Assembly: GCA_021784715.1 (NCBI GenBank)
Contig: JAJYHP010000084.1
Span: forward strand, 1-23,048
DNA length: 23,048 nt
Direction: 5' to 3'
DNA from: a bacterium
GTDB taxonomy: Bacteria > Eremiobacterota > Eremiobacteria > Baltobacterales > Baltobacteraceae
Positions within the stretch are counted from its first letter, which is position 1. The number at the start of each line of letters is the position of its first letter. A program made the position numbers and the translations under genes. The notes beneath the pieces were generated by a model. The model was not told the origin of the DNA and made no database searches. It worked only from the letters and a program-made list of their open reading frames with translations. Below are positions 21,489 to 23,048 of this stretch, in pieces.

Positions 21489-23048
21489 CTACCCCGGACC
21501 GATGATCCACTTCGAGAACCACATGCGTTCGTGCCATTGATTCCAGGTGATCGGCGTCGCCGAGAGGATCGGGAAGAAGTAGACGAACCCGGCGATCACG
21601 AGCAAGACGTAGGCGCCGACGAGGCCGCGCGCGATGAACTTCTTGCTCTCCTCTTGTCGATCTCCCCATTGCCAGAGCCGCTGCAAAACGATGGCGTTGC
21701 AAATACAAACCAACGGGATATCGACGTAATAATGATATTCAAAGGCGATGCGCGGCGAGAGCGACCACGGCAGCCATTGCAGCAGGTAGTCGAGCACCAG
21801 GAGCGCATAGCCTTTATGTCGCTCTCGCCAGGCAAGAACGCCGACGATCGGGATCGCCAATAACCCGAACCAGAGAATAAACGGATTGGGCATCGAGGTG
21901 ATCTCGCGGACGCAGCAACCGTTCGGATCGGCCGGGTTTCTCCGGAGATCCTTGTAGTAATAGGCGACCGGAACCATATCGAGCGGCCACTCCCAAAACT
22001 TCGACGAGTAGGGATGCGTCGCTTTGAGGTGGTCGTGGTATTCGAACATCGTGTACTGTCGATAGACGACGTCGTTGAAATTATGAATTTCGTTGACCGA
22101 TTTCGCATTCCGAGCGATGTCGGGCACCCACGCCAACATGTAGACGGTCATACTAATAAAGACGATCGAGAGCAGCGCGACGTCGAGTCGGAAGCCGCGC
22201 GGATTCCCCCAGAGCGCGATCTTCTTCTTCCAGAAACGCTGCGAGGCGACGAGAATCAACACCAGCCAACTCACGCCGAAGCCCATCACGCCGTACCATT
22301 TACTGGCGATCAGGCACCCCAAGGCAACGGTAAAGGCGATCAGCCAGAGCCCTGCGTGGCGCCCCTCTTCACGCTCTCCGGCGTCGCTCTCGATGCAATT
22401 ATCGCGATAGGTGACCGCACCGTCGGGTGACTCGTACCGCACGCTGCCGTCGCGCCGATATTCGAAGGTCACGCCCGGCTCGAGTGCGGCGACGAGATTG
22501 CCGTTCCGTGCCGTCGTCTGCGAGCCGCGCACCGGCGTCTTGCTGCCCGGCTCGATGCGGCCGCCGTCGAAGGTCGAAACGCGGACGCCGTCCGGGCCGA
22601 TCAACGCATACGAACCATCCGGGAAACTGCGCTCGCGACGGCCGTCGCCGTAGATCTTCGGCAGCACCATCAGCCGTGCGATTAGGTAGAGGCCGACGGC
22701 AACGTAGAGCGATATCAGAACCTCCGCGACGATCGTAACGGTTGGATTCGCCATCGGGTTGAGCTTGGTGAAGACCGCGCCGTAAAATAGTCCGAATAGC
22801 GAACCGACCGCCAGCGAGATCGCAATCGTCGTCGGGTAGATCCACCACGGGAGATCGACATGCTGCCGTTCGTTGACTTGAGAGGCGATCCAGAAACGGT
22901 AAAACGCATAGACCGCCGCAACGGAGAAGACGATAACGATCCCTTCGGGCGTCGCGATACGCGACTGCACGTAGTGCATGCCGTCGAAGAGAAAGAGCGT
23001 GGTAGCGATCGTTGCGAAGAGCGTCGAGCGGGTAACGCGGCGCGCGAA
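21489..23048 (-). CDS. PMT-type dolichyl-phosphate-mannose glycosyltransferase-like membrane protein (5' end cut by window)
   Basis: A polytopic GT-C glycosyltransferase of the PMT family, which transfers mannose from a polyprenyl phosphate to proteins at the outer membrane face. The frame is open to the window end, so the N terminus is missing; the visible part has 519 residues. It shows the HYVQSRIATPEGI segment near the missing part, a SKWYG motif, EYHDHLKATHPYSSKFWEWPL with the following VAYYY typical of the PMT C-terminal domain, and several transmembrane helices. Between HYVQSRIATPE and SKWYG there are two extra hydrophobic helices and a soluble loop of about 100 residues (22353-22649) not usual for bacterial PMTs. 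It is upstream of yebC on the same strand. Confidence 0.82.
   Translation of the reverse strand, partial: FARRVTRSTLFATIATTLFLFDGMHYVQSRIATPEGIVIVFSVAAVYAFYRFWIASQVNERQHVDLPWWIYPTTIAISLAVGSLFGLFYGAVFTKLNPMANPTVTIVAEVLISLYVAVGLYLIARLMVLPKIYGDGRRERSFPDGSYALIGPDGVRVSTFDGGRIEPGSKTPVRGSQTTARNGNLVAALEPGVTFEYRRDGSVRYESPDGAVTYRDNCIESDAGEREEGRHAGLWLIAFTVALGCLIASKWYGVMGFGVSWLVLILVASQRFWKKKIALWGNPRGFRLDVALLSIVFISMTVYMLAWVPDIARNAKSVNEIHNFNDVVYRQYTMFEYHDHLKATHPYSSKFWEWPLDMVPVAYYYKDLRRNPADPNGCCVREITSMPNPFILWFGLLAIPIVGVLAWRERHKGYALLVLDYLLQWLPWSLSPRIAFEYHYYVDIPLVCICNAIVLQRLWQWGDRQEESKKFIARGLVGAYVLLVIAGFVYFFPILSATPITWNQWHERMWFSKWIIGPG
22353..22649 (-). other. Soluble insertion domain inside the PMT-like protein
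   Basis: This stretch encodes roughly 99 hydrophilic residues without a membrane segment, flanked by hydrophobic helices. It is rich in short DG-containing turns (FPDGSYALIGPDGVRVSTFD, then YRRDGSVRYESPDGAV) that suggest a small beta-rich domain. Eukaryotic PMTs carry MIR domains in a large loop, but this sequence does not look like MIR. Function is unknown. Confidence 0.55.

Noticed and set aside
1..23048. CRISPR array, insertion sequence, prophage or defence island
   Set aside because: No regularly spaced repeats, transposase or integrase motifs, or terminal repeats were seen; the content is core metabolism and translation.

Overview
The window is a GC-rich, densely packed bacterial chromosome segment of housekeeping genes. 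No prophage, insertion sequence or CRISPR array was recognised. Most genes are on the minus strand, and many adjacent genes share ATGA/GTGA/TAATG-type stop-start overlaps. GTG and TTG starts are common. The order yacL (PIN-TRAM) - ispD - ispF - [gltX position] - cysE - cysS - rlmB - sigH matches the classical Bacillus/Firmicutes block. The codon use and high GC are not those of a typical low-GC Firmicute. I infer a deep-branching, high-GC lineage of the Terrabacteria side (Eremiobacterota/WPS-2 is my best guess), but the sequence alone does not prove this.

Layout from left to right. (1) 1-1442, minus: 3'-truncated PAS-GAF-PAS histidine kinase. (2) 1590-2300, minus: tRNA-Tyr, tRNA-Gly and tRNA-Thr followed by msrB, with a good sigma-A-type promoter in front of tRNA-Tyr. 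(3) 2446-2929, plus: a second tRNA-Thr and a small thioredoxin-like [2Fe-2S] ferredoxin-type protein, ending in a long inverted repeat that faces the end of sigH. (4) 2974-3621, minus: sigH with its own TTGACG-N17-TATACT promoter. (5) 3755-14949, minus: a twelve-gene tightly coupled run, fakA - plsX - fakB2 - fakB1 - hemW - PIN-TRAM - ispD - ispF - GluRS C-domain orphan - cysE - cysS - rlmB. (6) 15021-15551, minus: cupredoxin lipoprotein. (7) 15756-17651, plus: rpmB, a 3-hydroxyisobutyrate-dehydrogenase-family protein and an alpha/beta hydrolase. (8) 17643-23048, minus: PMT-type glycosyltransferase (cut by the window end), yebC, rpe, thiL, pyridoxal-kinase-like protein and a small WapI-like protein.

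How the genes work together. FakA with two DegV/FakB proteins and PlsX forms a fatty-acid-kinase/acyl-phosphate module feeding phospholipid synthesis. IspD and IspF act in the MEP isoprenoid pathway. CysE makes O-acetylserine for cysteine, which CysS charges onto tRNA. RlmB, L28 and YebC serve translation and its regulation. ThiL and the pyridoxal-kinase-like protein handle vitamin B1 and B6 cofactors.

The most unusual item is the 181-residue protein at 6659-7204. It sits exactly where gltX lies in Bacillus but consists only of what looks like the GluRS anticodon-binding helical domain, with no catalytic domain. Other points for a second look are a FakB paralogue that has lost the conserved ligand-binding His, and a roughly 100-residue soluble insertion in the PMT-like glycosyltransferase. 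No stretch longer than 300 bases lacks a gene; the largest gap (15552-15755) is a divergent promoter region.
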